A stretch of DNA of 64,000 nt from Luscinia megarhynchos (taxonomy: Eukaryota; Chordata; Aves; Passeriformes; Turdidae): NCBI GenBank assembly GCA_034336665.1, contig CM067592.1, forward strand, positions 49,183,783 through 49,247,782, given 5' to 3'. The position numbers and the translations under genes are program-made. The notes beneath the pieces were generated by a model. That model was not told the DNA's origin. It searched no databases and worked only from the letters and a program-made list of their open reading frames with translations. Shown here piece after piece: positions 1-11,049 of this stretch. Position 1 is the stretch's first letter; each line of letters opens with the position of its first letter.

Positions 1-1147
1 AAAATTCACTGAAGTCTTGCAAGCTTGTCAATCTGGTAAATATTGTTTGTCTCTTTCCTCATCTAAGATTGCTGGATTCGTTTGTTATCTGCAAAACCAA
101 ATAAATAACAAGATTTTTGTTAAGGATGTAGTTTGCGTAACAGCCTCAGGAAAAGCGTGTGTATGTGTGTGTGTATACATATACACAAATAAGACTTCTC
201 CGGTCTCTGAGTATTTTCAATTTGGTATGTGGCACTTGCTTTCTTCTATAATAGCATTATCTACTTTTAAAAACAAGCTGTTTGGCACTTACATTTGAGT
301 TTAATCTAAATTTTAAAGAGACCTTAGTAGAGCAGCTGAATACTGATACTGTCCTAGTCCCTAGGCTGAGCCCTGAAGTACAGATTATTTTGCAGATTAT
401 TGTACTGTTTATGTTTTTCTGAGACTAGGTAATATGTGCCGTGTGCCCTGTTTAATCTGTTTTCCAAAGAAATAGTGTAGCTGAGACATGACTTCAAGTC
501 ACAATACTGCATTTGGAAAGGAACATCTCTCCATAAGCCTGCTACTCACAGGAGGTATGAAGGCCTTTTTGGGGAAAGCCCGTGAAAAACCGGTGAAGAG
601 ACTTGTGTAATCACAGAAGTCTCATTTGAGGAGTGAGATTTGAACCTATTTTTTGTGATTGATCACTTTGCTCTGAAAGAAGAGTAAGGTGGGCACCTTT
701 AAGCTTATTCCCATCTTAGTTTCTGAAGAGAATGAAATCCTAGTAAAGCAGAGCAAATATTTTTGGTATGGTGAGTGGTTATTAAACTATCACAATATTA
801 CAATATTGTCATCAATATTGTCATTAATAATTTTGCTGGAAAAATGTCTAGAAGACAATAGTTTACTGAATCAAAGAAAAATTGTGTCTATAGGACATTG
901 CAAAGCAGTAGCAGTTTAACAAAAAAAAAAAAAGTGATAATTCTGTGAATTGCACTGACTAGTTGTAAGGGAGGAGCATGGAAAATGAGAGTTAGGATTT
1001 ATTTATTAATGTGGGATTTGAATCAATAATATGAAATATGGCTGTTTGAAGTTATGTTTTATGTCTTTTTCATTTAGGAGAACTTCGTTTCAGTGCGAAT
1101 AATTTGTATATAAAATAACTGCGCTCTCTGCTATGACTTAATTTCAG
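1..1147. other. PTBP3 intron (5' side truncated by the window)
   Basis: This is AT-rich intronic sequence with no recognisable exon or transposon. The only notable item is a (GT)n/(TA)n run at 155-187. The preceding exon (RRM1 side) is outside the window. Confidence 0.7.
155..187. repeat. GT/TA microsatellite
   Basis: An interrupted run of GT dinucleotides passes into alternating TA/CA. Confidence 0.8.
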
Positions 1148-1312
1148 AGACCCCAAGCTGCATTGCAAGGTGTGAATGCTGTGCAGCATGGAAACCTGGG
1201 TATTACAAATGCTCTTGCTGCTGAAGGTGGGGTCCTTCCAAGTCATGGTTCTGTTCTTCGAATCGTTGTTGAAAATGTCTTTTACCCTGTCACTTTAGAC
1301 ATGCTGTATCAG
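1148..1312 (+). CDS. PTBP3: PTBP3 coding exon: RRM1-RRM2 linker and start of RRM2
   Basis: This 165-nt exon encodes 55 residues in phase 0 from RPQAALQGV to LDMLYQ. It follows tttcag and ends CAG|gtaatg. The first half is the RRM1-RRM2 linker (GVNAVQHGNLG). The second half begins RRM2 with LRIVVENVFYPVTLD, the PTB-family RNP2 strand and first helix. It is the first PTBP3 exon in the window. Confidence 0.93.
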
Positions 1313-4300
1313 GTAATGAGGATTGCTTAAAACCAGTTGCAATCTGTTCAAATGTTGTTACTGTAAATCCATTAATGTATTTTTTGTGTGTTTCCTGAAT
1401 CTTCTGAGTGAGGACTGTCTCTTTAAGATAATTTCCTGCGTTTGGGGATCTAGGTTTGAAGTAGTTCTACATAAATGAAATTCAAGTTAACAGGGCTTCA
1501 GTACTCAGATTTTCATGTTGTCTCATTTAGTTCTTTATTGTGGAAGCAGCAACAAACTTGAACTGTTACTTCTGCTTTATGATCAGCTAGTGAAATATTG
1601 AGTGTTACAAACTTCCGAATCCATATTTTAGCACTCTTTCTGCTGAGTAACTTTGTAGTTTGCTTTATATTTGGGGTTTTATGTTCACTTTTATATCCCA
1701 GTCCAAGTGATGTAATGTGCAAATTTCTTCGACAAATGTTTTTGGTTGTTCATCTTTGGAATGGCATTTGACTACCTCTGAAAGCTTAGCATAATGGTAG
1801 GCTGTAGTTATGAAAGACATTACTGTAACCTGCTAGGTGTTTGGGCTGTGCTGTTGAAAGCTCTAAGTTTAAAAATAGTAACTTTGAGACTATTTCTTTG
1901 CATCCAAAGGATTTGTTGAAACTTTATTGCAAACAAATATTGCAAAGCTTTTCATACTTGAAGCTTTGTAATTAGTAGAATTTATGCAGTAAAAACCATG
2001 CCCCACATTTAAGTTGCTTAAATAATAAAATTTAGAACAACTGGGATGATTTTTTAAGAGCCTGCAGTCCTGGAAGATTCTTTTCCTACTCTGCTAAGAT
2101 CTCAAACCATAGTTGTTTTTAGCAACGCACTGTTTTTCCTCTTACCTCTTAAAATTTTATGTTTCTCTGTATCTCCTCACCATGATACTGATTAATTAGT
2201 CTACATATTAATTGTCACTTGGATGTCGCGATTTGCCTGTCTAAACCTTCTTATGTGTCTTTGAGTGTTGCTCACTCATTACTGAACCTATGCAAATACT
2301 ATGTCAGCTGCTTAGGATTGTTATTGCATTCAGAATAACCTCAGAACAAGCTCCTGTGGTTATGGGAGCTGTACTAGTTCTAAGAATGCAGCAGCAAAGA
2401 GGAAGTTTATATTAATTTACTTTCATTTGATTTTAGTCTACTTCAGGGCAGCACAATTAATTACATTTTCGTTATTTGAATTGCTCTCACTCAACTACTT
2501 TTCCAATATGTCTTGAAAATTTAGCAGTGTTTGGAAAGAGATCTTATTTGGAGTTCTTAATAGGGGCCCATCTCCTCTAATTAAAGCAGCACTTTGTGCC
2601 CAATAGCTACAATTTAGCTTTGTGTGGTAAAGTTAATGGAAATGAGTATTTTTACTGACAAGTATAGCCTCTTATGGAACACTAGTAGGCAAGCTGTTAT
2701 CCCATACTTGAATTGTATTTTGTAAGTTGTCTTGCTTGTAAAGCAATCAACTTTTTTAAACCACAGTTCACCTTAAAATATTTATTGTAAGCTGAAAATT
2801 CAGTGTTATCCTTGCAGAAACAAAATTTATATATACAGTGTGTTTTGGTTTAAAATCAAACAGGAAAGAAGGAGTACATTAAATTTCATTACCTGAAAAA
2901 GGTCTATTAAATTTTCTGGATGAACATGGAAAAGCCTATGTTGAGAAGCTGTATTTAAGCATTTCTTATGAGAAAGTGCTTTAAAAAACTAACTTTAAAC
3001 TGCTGTGAAAAAGTTTCAGTTCTGTTTTCTACAACTGAATGCTGATGGCAGCATCAAAATCTTGTTTCTGAGAGATGGAAAAACTAGGTACAAAGTGTTG
3101 GGACATTAGTCTTATATTGTTGATTCTAGACCTAAGAGACTGGCAAAATATGCTTATACTTACCTGTGGCCTTTCTTTCCATTGCAGGTTTAATATTTCT
3201 CAGGGGTTTCTGCTTTCCTGACTTTGCATTGATTCTAACTGTTTGAAAACTAATAGTATTTCTCAAACTCACCTTTCCTCTTGGACTATTAATTTGGACT
3301 TTTTTCTGCACTTGCATGATATGTCTAGCTTTAGTTTTGTCCTCACTCTTTGTTGCTTTCTTATAGACACTTTCATGTAATGCACTCTCATTTTGAATGT
3401 ATATATATTTAAATTCAGCTTTTAAAACCATTTCTGCAATGCTTATGTTGCAATAAATCAAATACCATTTGATTATTGGTTCAAATCTAGGTCTTTGTCT
3501 TGCTTCTTTCCTCTCTGTTTTCCAGTTTAGGCTGTTTGTCTTAATAAGTACATCAACTATTTAAGTTGTATTTTTATTCAACAGATTTGCAGAATTTGTC
3601 TAATGTACAGAACATAAAGGTGGATAACTTGAAATGCAGTTTGCAGCTCCCATCTCTACTGACTTCCAGTAATAAGGAATAATATTGATAGAAATAGACA
3701 GATCCATCAGGTCAACAGGTGGCTCCGTGGTGTACTTGAATAAATTTTGGGGTTCTTGGCCATGGAATAATCTTTTCAACACGTGTTCCACTGACACCTG
3801 ATGTGATGCACCTTTTTCACTCAGAGGTGAAAAAGGGTTCTACTGTAGGAGCTAGTTGGGCTTGTTGACAGAGCTTTAAACTTGCTTGGAACAGGGAAGA
3901 GGAACATGTGTAAGCTAGAGAACAAGAGGCTGGAGAGCAGCACTGTGGAAGGGGACCGCATGTCCTGGTCAATGGCAAGTTGAATATGAGTCAGCAGTGT
4001 ACAAAATCTGGAGAGGAAGCCTTATGGAGAGTGGCTGAGGACACTTGGTCTTTTCAGCCTGGAGAAGACTGAGGGGAGACGTCACTGCAGTTACAGAGGG
4101 GAAGGGGAGCAGCAAGTGCTGATCTCTTCAGTGTTGTGGCCAGTGACAGGACTTGGGAAAATGGCCTGCAGCTGAGTTGGGGAATATTTAAGTTGGATTG
4201 GAAAAGGTTTTCCTCCCAGAGGGTGCTGGGCTCTGGAACAGGCTTTCCAGAGACGTGATCATAGCACCAAGCGTTAAAGAGTTCCAGAAGCCTTTGGATA

Positions 4301-4732
4301 ATGCTCTCAGGCACAATGGTGTGACTCTTGGGGTGTCTTGTGTAGAGCTGGGAGCTGGACTCAGTTGATGATCCGTGTAGATCCCTTTCAGCATGTTCTC
4401 TGATTCTATGACTTGTGAAGTCCATTTCTCAAACCTCAACTCTGATTTATTATCCACAATTTATCTGCAGACACTGTTTGGACTGTCCTTCCCTTTTCTT
4501 AGTTGATTAGACATTGCTAATTCTTAAGGAAATTTTATCCTATTTTCTCATCTTCTGTTGCCTTTCTTGAATTTTTTTTTTTAACCAGAAATGAAATTCT
4601 GAGTTCACATAATTTTTGTTCAGCTCTCACAGCAGAAATATTTTTGAGAAATGTATTTGTAATATTAAATGCTAGTTTTAGTGTGCATTAATTATTCACT
4701 GTTTCTTAAAGCCTGTGTTTTTTCCCTAACAG
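1313..4732. other. PTBP3 intron with a CR1 and an antisense exon-like ORF
   Basis: The 3.4-kb intron between the first two PTBP3 exons seen. It contains a + strand CR1 3' end (3965-4412) and an unexplained minus-strand open frame with splice-like borders (3164-3433). The rest is AT-rich without recognisable features. Confidence 0.8.
3965..4412 (+). mobile_element. CR1 LINE 3'-end fragment
   Basis: Recognised from characteristic CR1 3' segments: TTCAGCCTGGAGAAGACTGA, GGGCTCTGGAACAGGC, and the terminal GATTCTATGA octamer-type end at 4402-4411. It is in sense orientation, decayed by indels, with no open coding capacity. Confidence 0.9.
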
Positions 4733-4843
4733 ATTTTCTCTAAATGTGGCTTTGTCTTGAAGATTGTCATGTTCCATAAGAACAATCAATTTCAAGCTCT
4801 GCTCCAATATGCTGATGCAACAAATGCATATTACGCCAAAATG
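4733..4843 (+). CDS. PTBP3: PTBP3 coding exon: RRM2 core
   Basis: This 111-nt exon encodes 37 residues in phase 0, from [10 protein letters not shown] through [13 protein letters not shown] to YYAKM. It holds the RRM2 RNP1-like strand FQALLQYA. The acceptor is tttccctaacag and the donor ATG|gtaagt. PTBP1 has IFSKFGTVLKI here, so the Cys and Phe-Val are changes within a well-conserved strand. Confidence 0.93.
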
Positions 4844-5112
4844 GTAAGTATAGTATATTCAGCTTGATTTTGTTTGTTTCTTTGATGGGGGCAGTTTCCT
4901 TGCTTAGGGGTAGGGGAACCATTTGGAATATATTGACAGTTAACTTTGTGATTTCTCATCATTCTAACAGTCTTGTTGCACATTAATAACTTTGACATCT
5001 CTCTCTAGTTAAGAGGACAGCACTCTATCATCAACTGCAAACAAATGTATAGTATATACTCCAAGGCCTGTCTATCAAAATGAAAATCATTGATAATATT
5101 CCCTTTCAGTTT

Positions 5113-5660
5113 TCTTGAGGCTGAACATGCCCAGCTGCCTCAGCTTTTACTTGTGAAAGAGATGCTCCAATTGCTGAATCACCTTCATAGGTCTACACTG
5201 GACCCATTCCAAGAGCTCCATGTCTCTTTTAGGCTGAGGGGCCCACAACTGAACACAGCATTCTGACTGTGGCCTGACCAGTGCTGAGTAGAGGGGGAGG
5301 ATCACCTCCTTTGACCTGCTGGCACTGCTCCTCAATGCAGCCCATGATGCCATGGCCTTCTTCGCCACAAGGAGAGTTTGCTGGCTCACAGGCATCTTGT
5401 GGTCCACCAAGATCCCCAGCTCCTTCTCTGTAGAGCTGCTTTCCAGTAGGTCAGGCCCCAGTCTGTGTTCTGCATTTGCCTTTGCTGAATTTCAGAAGAT
5501 TCCTCTCTGGCCTTCTCTCCAGCCTGTTGAGGTCCTTCTGAAGGGCTGCACAGCCCTCTGGGGTATCAGCCACTCCTCCCAGCTATCTCTTGTCAATGAA
5601 ATTGCTGAGGAGGCCTCTGCCCCTTCATCCAAGTCATCTTTAGTTCTCATATAAAGGGAG
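5113..5660 (-). mobile_element. CR1 LINE fragment, antisense
   Basis: It reads as the complement of the CR1 region before the 3' UTR. Segments such as GAGTAGAGGGGGAGGATCAC and the GATCCCCAGCTCCTTCTCTG stretch are diagnostic. A partly open minus-strand frame remains (LPLYSALVRPQSECCVQLWA), a CR1 ORF2 C-terminal signature. Confidence 0.88.
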
Positions 5661-5904
5661 CAGGAGGTAATAAACAGTCAGATGTGTAGAAAAGCCTTAG
5701 CAATCTTTGCATGAAACTTGTGATTCAAGTCCCTGAGAGGCAGACGGGAAACCTTTCTAGACCAATGGTCAAGTCAGCAGATGGGTGTCTCTTTTCACTG
5801 CAGCAGGGCTTCCCCCACAACAATTATGTACCATTTCTGGGTGTTCTTGGGCACAGGATCTGTCTGCTCTGTGGTTTCACTTGAAGTCATGCCCAAGTCT
5901 GAGG

Positions 5905-6335
5905 ACTTATATTGGAAAAGACCCTTAAGGTTATTGAATCCAGTGATAAATGTAATGCTGCCAAGTTCACTTCTAAACCATGTCCTGAAGCACAACATCT
6001 GCACATCCTTTAAATACCTTTAGGGATGGTATTTAAAACCTTCACCACTTGGCTGTTCCAATGCCTGATAACCTTTTAAAGAAGAAATTTTTCTTAATAT
6101 GTAGTCTAAACTCCCCTTGCAGAACACGAGCCCATTTCCTCTTGCCATGTCACTTGTTACATGGGAGAAGAGACAGGCCTCCGTGATGCTACAGCTTCCT
6201 TTCAGGCAATTGTTGAGAGCAGTAAGGTCTCTCCTGAGCCTCCTTTTCTTCAGGGCAGACAATGCCAGCTCCTTCCAGCACTCCTCACAGGACTTGTGCT
6301 TCAGATGCTTCATTGGAGTTCCTCATGTAAGGGTC
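5905..6335 (-). mobile_element. CR1 LINE 3'-end fragment, antisense
   Basis: It reads ATTGGAAAAGACCCTTAAGG at the left, then CTGTTCCAATGCCTGATAAC, then GTCTCTCCTGAGCCTCCTTT, in the order of an antisense CR1 3' end. No coding capacity. Confidence 0.88.
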
Positions 6336-6632
6336 AGCTCATACAGTTAAAATTTCCAAATTAATATTCCTATTGCCATCTGATATTGTGTGTTCAGTGG
6401 GAGAGAAGTAAGATTAGAAAGATAGGAAGTTAACTCATGCTTGAAGCTATGTTTTGTCCAATTTGCACAAGGTGATATAATACTAACTAGTGGACTGCAC
6501 TAGAACTCTACATAGGATGTTTAGGTAAGGACAGTGACAGCATAGTTGTCTACTTTGTATTTAAAAAGAGGGCTTAATACCACAAGGTGAATTACTCCTT
6601 GGATACAATTGCAAGGTGAAAACTGCATGGTA

Positions 6633-6925
6633 GTGGAATGGTTTGAATTGGAAGCAACCTATAAAGGTCATCCAGTCCCATCCCCTGGGTTGAGCACGGT
6701 AACTTCAACTAGATCAGGTTGCTCAGAGCCCTGTCTAATGGGCATCAACTTCCTCTCAGGCCAGCCTCTGCCAATGTTTCATTACAGTCATTGTAAAAAA
6801 TTCTTCCATATAGCTCATCAACATCAACCTCCCAGTTTAAAACTATTACCCTTTGTCTTATGACCAACCTGCTGTACTAAAAGATCTGCCGTGATCTTAC
6901 CTTCAAGTAGTGAAAGGCTGCAATA
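6633..6925 (-). mobile_element. CR1 LINE 3'-end fragment, antisense
   Basis: TGGAATGGTTTGAATTGGAA, ACTAGATCAGGTTGCTCAGA and AGTGAAAGGCTGCAATAATA are antisense CR1 3'-end landmarks. The element stops 70 bp before the PTBP3 exon at 6994, so it borders the branch-point region. Confidence 0.88.
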
Positions 6926-6993
6926 ATAATATAAACTTAGTGGTGACTGCCATGATGTGTTTTATCTCTGAAAATGTAATTATTTTTCTTCAG

Positions 6994-7168
6994 TCTCTAG
7001 ATGGCTATAGTATCTACACTGGATGCTGCACTCTGCGTATTGATTTCTCCAAGTTAACTAACCTAACAGTGAAGTACAACAATGACAAAAGTAGGGATTT
7101 CACTCGCATTGACCTTCCTTTTGGTGATGGCCAACGAACCGTAGAGACATCCTTATCTACTCCCTTTG
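6994..7168 (+). CDS. PTBP3: PTBP3 coding exon: end of RRM2 and start of RRM2-RRM3 linker
   Basis: This 175-nt exon enters in phase 0 and leaves in phase 1. It encodes [20 protein letters not shown], then [13 protein letters not shown], the end of RRM2 nearly invariant in PTB proteins. The rest, LPFGDGQ onwards, is linker and looks quite diverged. The acceptor follows tttttcttcag and the donor is TTTG|gtaaga. Confidence 0.93.
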
Positions 7169-10100
7169 GTAAGAAACCTTCACTTGTAGTGCGAAATACA
7201 CAACTGAGATCATAATTATGCATTGATGCTCTGGCTTCATATCAGATTCATAGAAAGGTACATTTTGCGCACGTATTTTTTTAGTTATGTCCAGTAAAAT
7301 TTGTATGGAAAGCATGAAGTCCAAGTCATGGTAAATGAATATCTGGAACAATAACATGCGGACTACTCATGGGCAAATTTAAAGTGTTGTAAAAAAGTTA
7401 CAAAATATTACTAAAATGCTGTGAAATGGTGTCATTGATGTAGGTAATGTAGTAAATATTGCATATCAGAATGGAAGTCATCACAAAATGACACTGGATG
7501 CCTAAATCTGCTTGAAAATAAGTATTTTAAGGGTATTAGCTTTTATTTGTTGATATTTTAGGATAATTGAGTGCTGCAGGAAACAAAACTGTAAGAAAAT
7601 CTAAAATTCTATAGTTATTTATATATGTATGTTTGTACTCCTCTTCTAAAATATAAAATTAACAAAATTTTCCTAAATTTTAGAAGTTGTTTTGGTGCAG
7701 AGAAGACAGTGTCTGCTTGAAGTGACACTGGAGAAATGCTCACAACATAATTTGAGCAATTTTAGCTATTTTTCCTTCTAATGACAACCATTACCAATAA
7801 TACACAGCTAAGAACTGTCTTAGCTGTTGAATAGGTATTAAGTGCTGTCCAATTGATTAGCACAGTAAAATGTGTGGGAGAATGATTCCCTATCTTCCTT
7901 TATTTTTCTGTGGCAGCTAGGGCAAATACTGGGCTTGGCTTGATTTTTTTTGGATAGTTGAGTTAGTTTAGATTAGAATAAGAAAGTGAGTTGCACTCAG
8001 TACTTTCTTGATTTTGCTCCCCTTAAACACAGGCCTTGGATATTTATGTAATGGACAACTGTCTTTACAGTCTGGGGCAGAGGAGGATGGTGGAATCTGC
8101 CATGCAGCATTATAGAAATGTGCTTTTACAGGTCTAATATATTCTAATTAATTAGACTTGCACTATTTGAAATGTCAGGAAGGGAAAAGTGCAATTAGAG
8201 TAGTTTATTTCTGAACTTGCTTGTGGGCCTGAAAGAACTATGCTTTTTGAGAATAATGCACAAACACTTCTCCCTATCTTCCCCCTTACTCTTCCAAGCT
8301 TCTCATTTGTTAGGTGCCTTGTTGTATTTTACTGTAAGAGTAAGAAGTGCTGGAATAGTCTGATGTCTGTACCAAAATCTGTCTGTGCACATTCACAGTG
8401 AAGCAGCTGCACAGATATTTTAAAAAACCAATAAAAATAGTTGTAGACAGGGAGAAGCATGCTTCGTAGCCTTTCTGTAAGTGCTGGCAATATGCACATA
8501 TTGCCGTTAGCATGTTTTGAGAGGCTTAATTACAGAACATGAGGAAAAGATATTCTAATCACGTGAGTATTTCCACTGCCTCTTATTACTAGTGGATGTA
8601 GTTTTGATGCAGAATTACAAGAAAAATCTGGTAACTTTCAGAATAATACATCTGTTTTTTATAGACTTGAAGTTATCTTAATAGCATAACTGAACTGCTC
8701 TTGACACTTGTTTTTCTTCTCTTTTTTCTTTATTTTTCTCTTGCTTTTTGTAGAAAAGGTATTGCACTGTTAACAAACAAATTTTGTGTATATTTTGCAT
8801 TTAAAAGGTTCTTGCATCAGTGAGCAGAGATACATGAATTGGCTTGCTTAGAAAACTAGGCTGAAAGCCATGAATAAACAAATTAAAAAAAAAACTAAAA
8901 CAACAAAACAAAAAAACCCCAAAGAATTCCAGGTCTTTCTGCATTCGCTCAGTTTGACAATATTTACATTCATGATTTTGATATCAGGGTGCAACATGCA
9001 GGTCTTATTTGGCAGAATACAAGTTCTTAATCTATTTCTTCATTAATATTTCCATTATCATTCTTGGATTGTGAATAAATGATAAATAACTGTATTGCCG
9101 GAACTTGTCAGTATACTGTCAAGAATGTATTTACTGCTTTGGTGTGATAAATGTGTTCCATTTTTTGTATGAAAGACACTTCGTTGCCACAGAAAAGAGG
9201 AGGTGTAATGTGATGCAGCATTCATGAATACTTGATCTGTGGTGTCTATTCCATTTCTTTTTATAATTCATAATAGATACTTCTTTTGGTATTGTATTAT
9301 CCCTATCAATAACCATTTGCTAATAGCTCTGTTTTAGTCAGTGATGTGGAAGTTTGAGTAGTAAAACAGACATATAACCAAACTTGTAGAATATGTTTTC
9401 TAATTATACATGCCCCATTTAAGAAAATTAAAATCTGGTTTGTCCTTACAAATGAACGAATCCACAGCTCAAGCTTGTGTCTAACTGCTTAGAACACAGC
9501 CTTGTGTGCTGTCCTGGGTACTTAACTGCACATTCTAGTGTGGAAATCACTGAGCTGTCTTTCGTGCTGGAACTCCCCATATGTTGCTATTCCCAATCTG
9601 ATTAATGCTTGTGATTTCCAGTAGAACTATAAAAAACAGTGGTTATTTATAAAGTTGCACAAACTTGGAAAGTACATCTCCTTAAAAAGCAGAATATGTA
9701 TGCTTTATACATTTCAGCAGCTAGTAAAATTTAGAACCTCTGATTAGTTGTAGAAGTTTGTTTATCATATACTGATCTTAGTATTCAGGAGTTGTACCAC
9801 ATCATTGCAAAACATCTTTGACTGTATTTACTTAAAAAAATTTCTGGAATACATGTCCATTGTATGAATATTAACTATTTTATGGATAGTAATTGCTGCT
9901 GTGCTTTTGTTTCAAACTTCTCTAATTTACGTTTTGCCCTGACTTTAGAGAGGAATGTTGAGGCTGGCTAGAATATTTGCCCTCAAAAATGGCTGAAAAT
10001 TGTCTTTGTGAAACACAGAATCTTGGACTTCAATGGGAGTTGTAACCCTAAAGTTTTGTAAACATCTGGAGTCACAATTAAGGTCAAAACAGCAGCACTG

Positions 10101-10188
10101 GTAGCTGATTCTTATTGCTGAATGAAATCTCTTCTGTTTTCTAAAACTTTTAAAATCTGCTTTAAAAAAATATGTCTGTTCTCTCTAG
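7169..10188. other. PTBP3 intron, nothing recognisable
   Basis: 3.0 kb of AT-rich intronic DNA. I see no exon, RNA gene or clear transposon; an A-rich low-complexity stretch lies at 8880-8921. Confidence 0.7.
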
Positions 10189-10266
10189 CCACCCAAAATA
10201 CCATCTTTCCGTCATACACAGGGCCACCTGGGTTTGCCCCACCTTTGGGCTTTCCTCAGGGAACAG
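10189..10266 (+). CDS. PTBP3: PTBP3 coding exon: 78-nt linker cassette exon
   Basis: This 78-nt exon (phase 1 in and out) encodes 26 residues of the RRM2-RRM3 linker, including GPPGFAPPLGFPQGTG. It matches in length, position and phase the 78-nt exon 9 of PTBP1, which is alternatively spliced and changes regulatory strength. Skipping would keep the frame. The acceptor is ttctctctag and the donor ACAG|gtaagt. Whether the exon is skipped here cannot be read from the sequence. Confidence 0.88.
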
Positions 10267-10918
10267 GTAAGTTTGTTTTCTAAAAATGTGGTGTTTGTAG
10301 TTATGGCTAGTGGCCCATCTGAATACATGTGTTCAGAGCCATTTGTTTTAAAATATAGCAATGAGAACACAGTATTAATTTGAGTAATTGCAATTCTTTC
10401 TCATATATATACTCAATAAAATAAGTTTCTGAAATAAAAAGCCATATACTGATGTAGTTTATTGTTCAATAAGCAAAGAACCTAAATACCCTGGTAAAGA
10501 TTACCTGCAAGAGAAGAAATGAAGCATTTGTTTTTCTCAGAATCATAAAACTGCTATGACATTCAAAGCACATAAAGGGAAGCCTCCCCTTTTCTGGCTA
10601 TCAGGTGAAAAATAGATACTTTTTATATTGTGATCTCTTCATTTCTAGTACAGGGTAAACTTGTGTGCTGAATTACTTGTATATGTTCTTGGGCTGCAAT
10701 TTATGTCCCCTTTTGTTTGAGTCTGTTTGTGTACCCGAGTGTTTCTTTTTTCTCTGAAAAGGAGGTCCTTCTTCCTTTATTGGTCTGTTACTAGTAATAA
10801 CTAAATTCCTTAAAAATATTTTTCAAATGAATATTGATATTTTTGCCAAATATAACCTGCTTGTGTATTCTTCCTTTCCACTTTGAGATGTCAAGTGATG
10901 CTATTTATACCTCTCTAG

Positions 10919-11049
10919 GTCCTTCTGTTCCGCCTGTTCCTGGAGCACTTGGTCCTCTCACAATCACCACATCAGCAGCGCCTGGACACATGGCTATTCC
11001 TGGTATTCCAGGAAACTCTGTTTTACTAGTGAGCAACCTCAATCCTGAA
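10919..11049 (+). CDS. PTBP3: PTBP3 coding exon: linker and first strand of RRM3
   Basis: This 131-nt exon enters in phase 1 and leaves in phase 0. It encodes the Pro/Ala-rich linker (PGALGPLTITTSAAPGHMAI) followed by GNSVLLVSNLNPE, the RRM3 RNP2 strand typical of all PTB paralogues. The acceptor is ctctctag and the donor GAA|gtaagt. Confidence 0.93.

Larger units (their letters stand above)
4844..6993. other. PTBP3 intron packed with antisense CR1 fragments
   Basis: A 2.1-kb intron that is more than half CR1-derived (three minus-strand pieces). They may be parts of one insertion or separate insertions. The remaining sequence shows nothing recognisable. Confidence 0.75.

Noticed and set aside
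5147..5410. Minus-strand open frame with coding-like sequence
   Set aside because: It is CR1 ORF2 C-terminal sequence.
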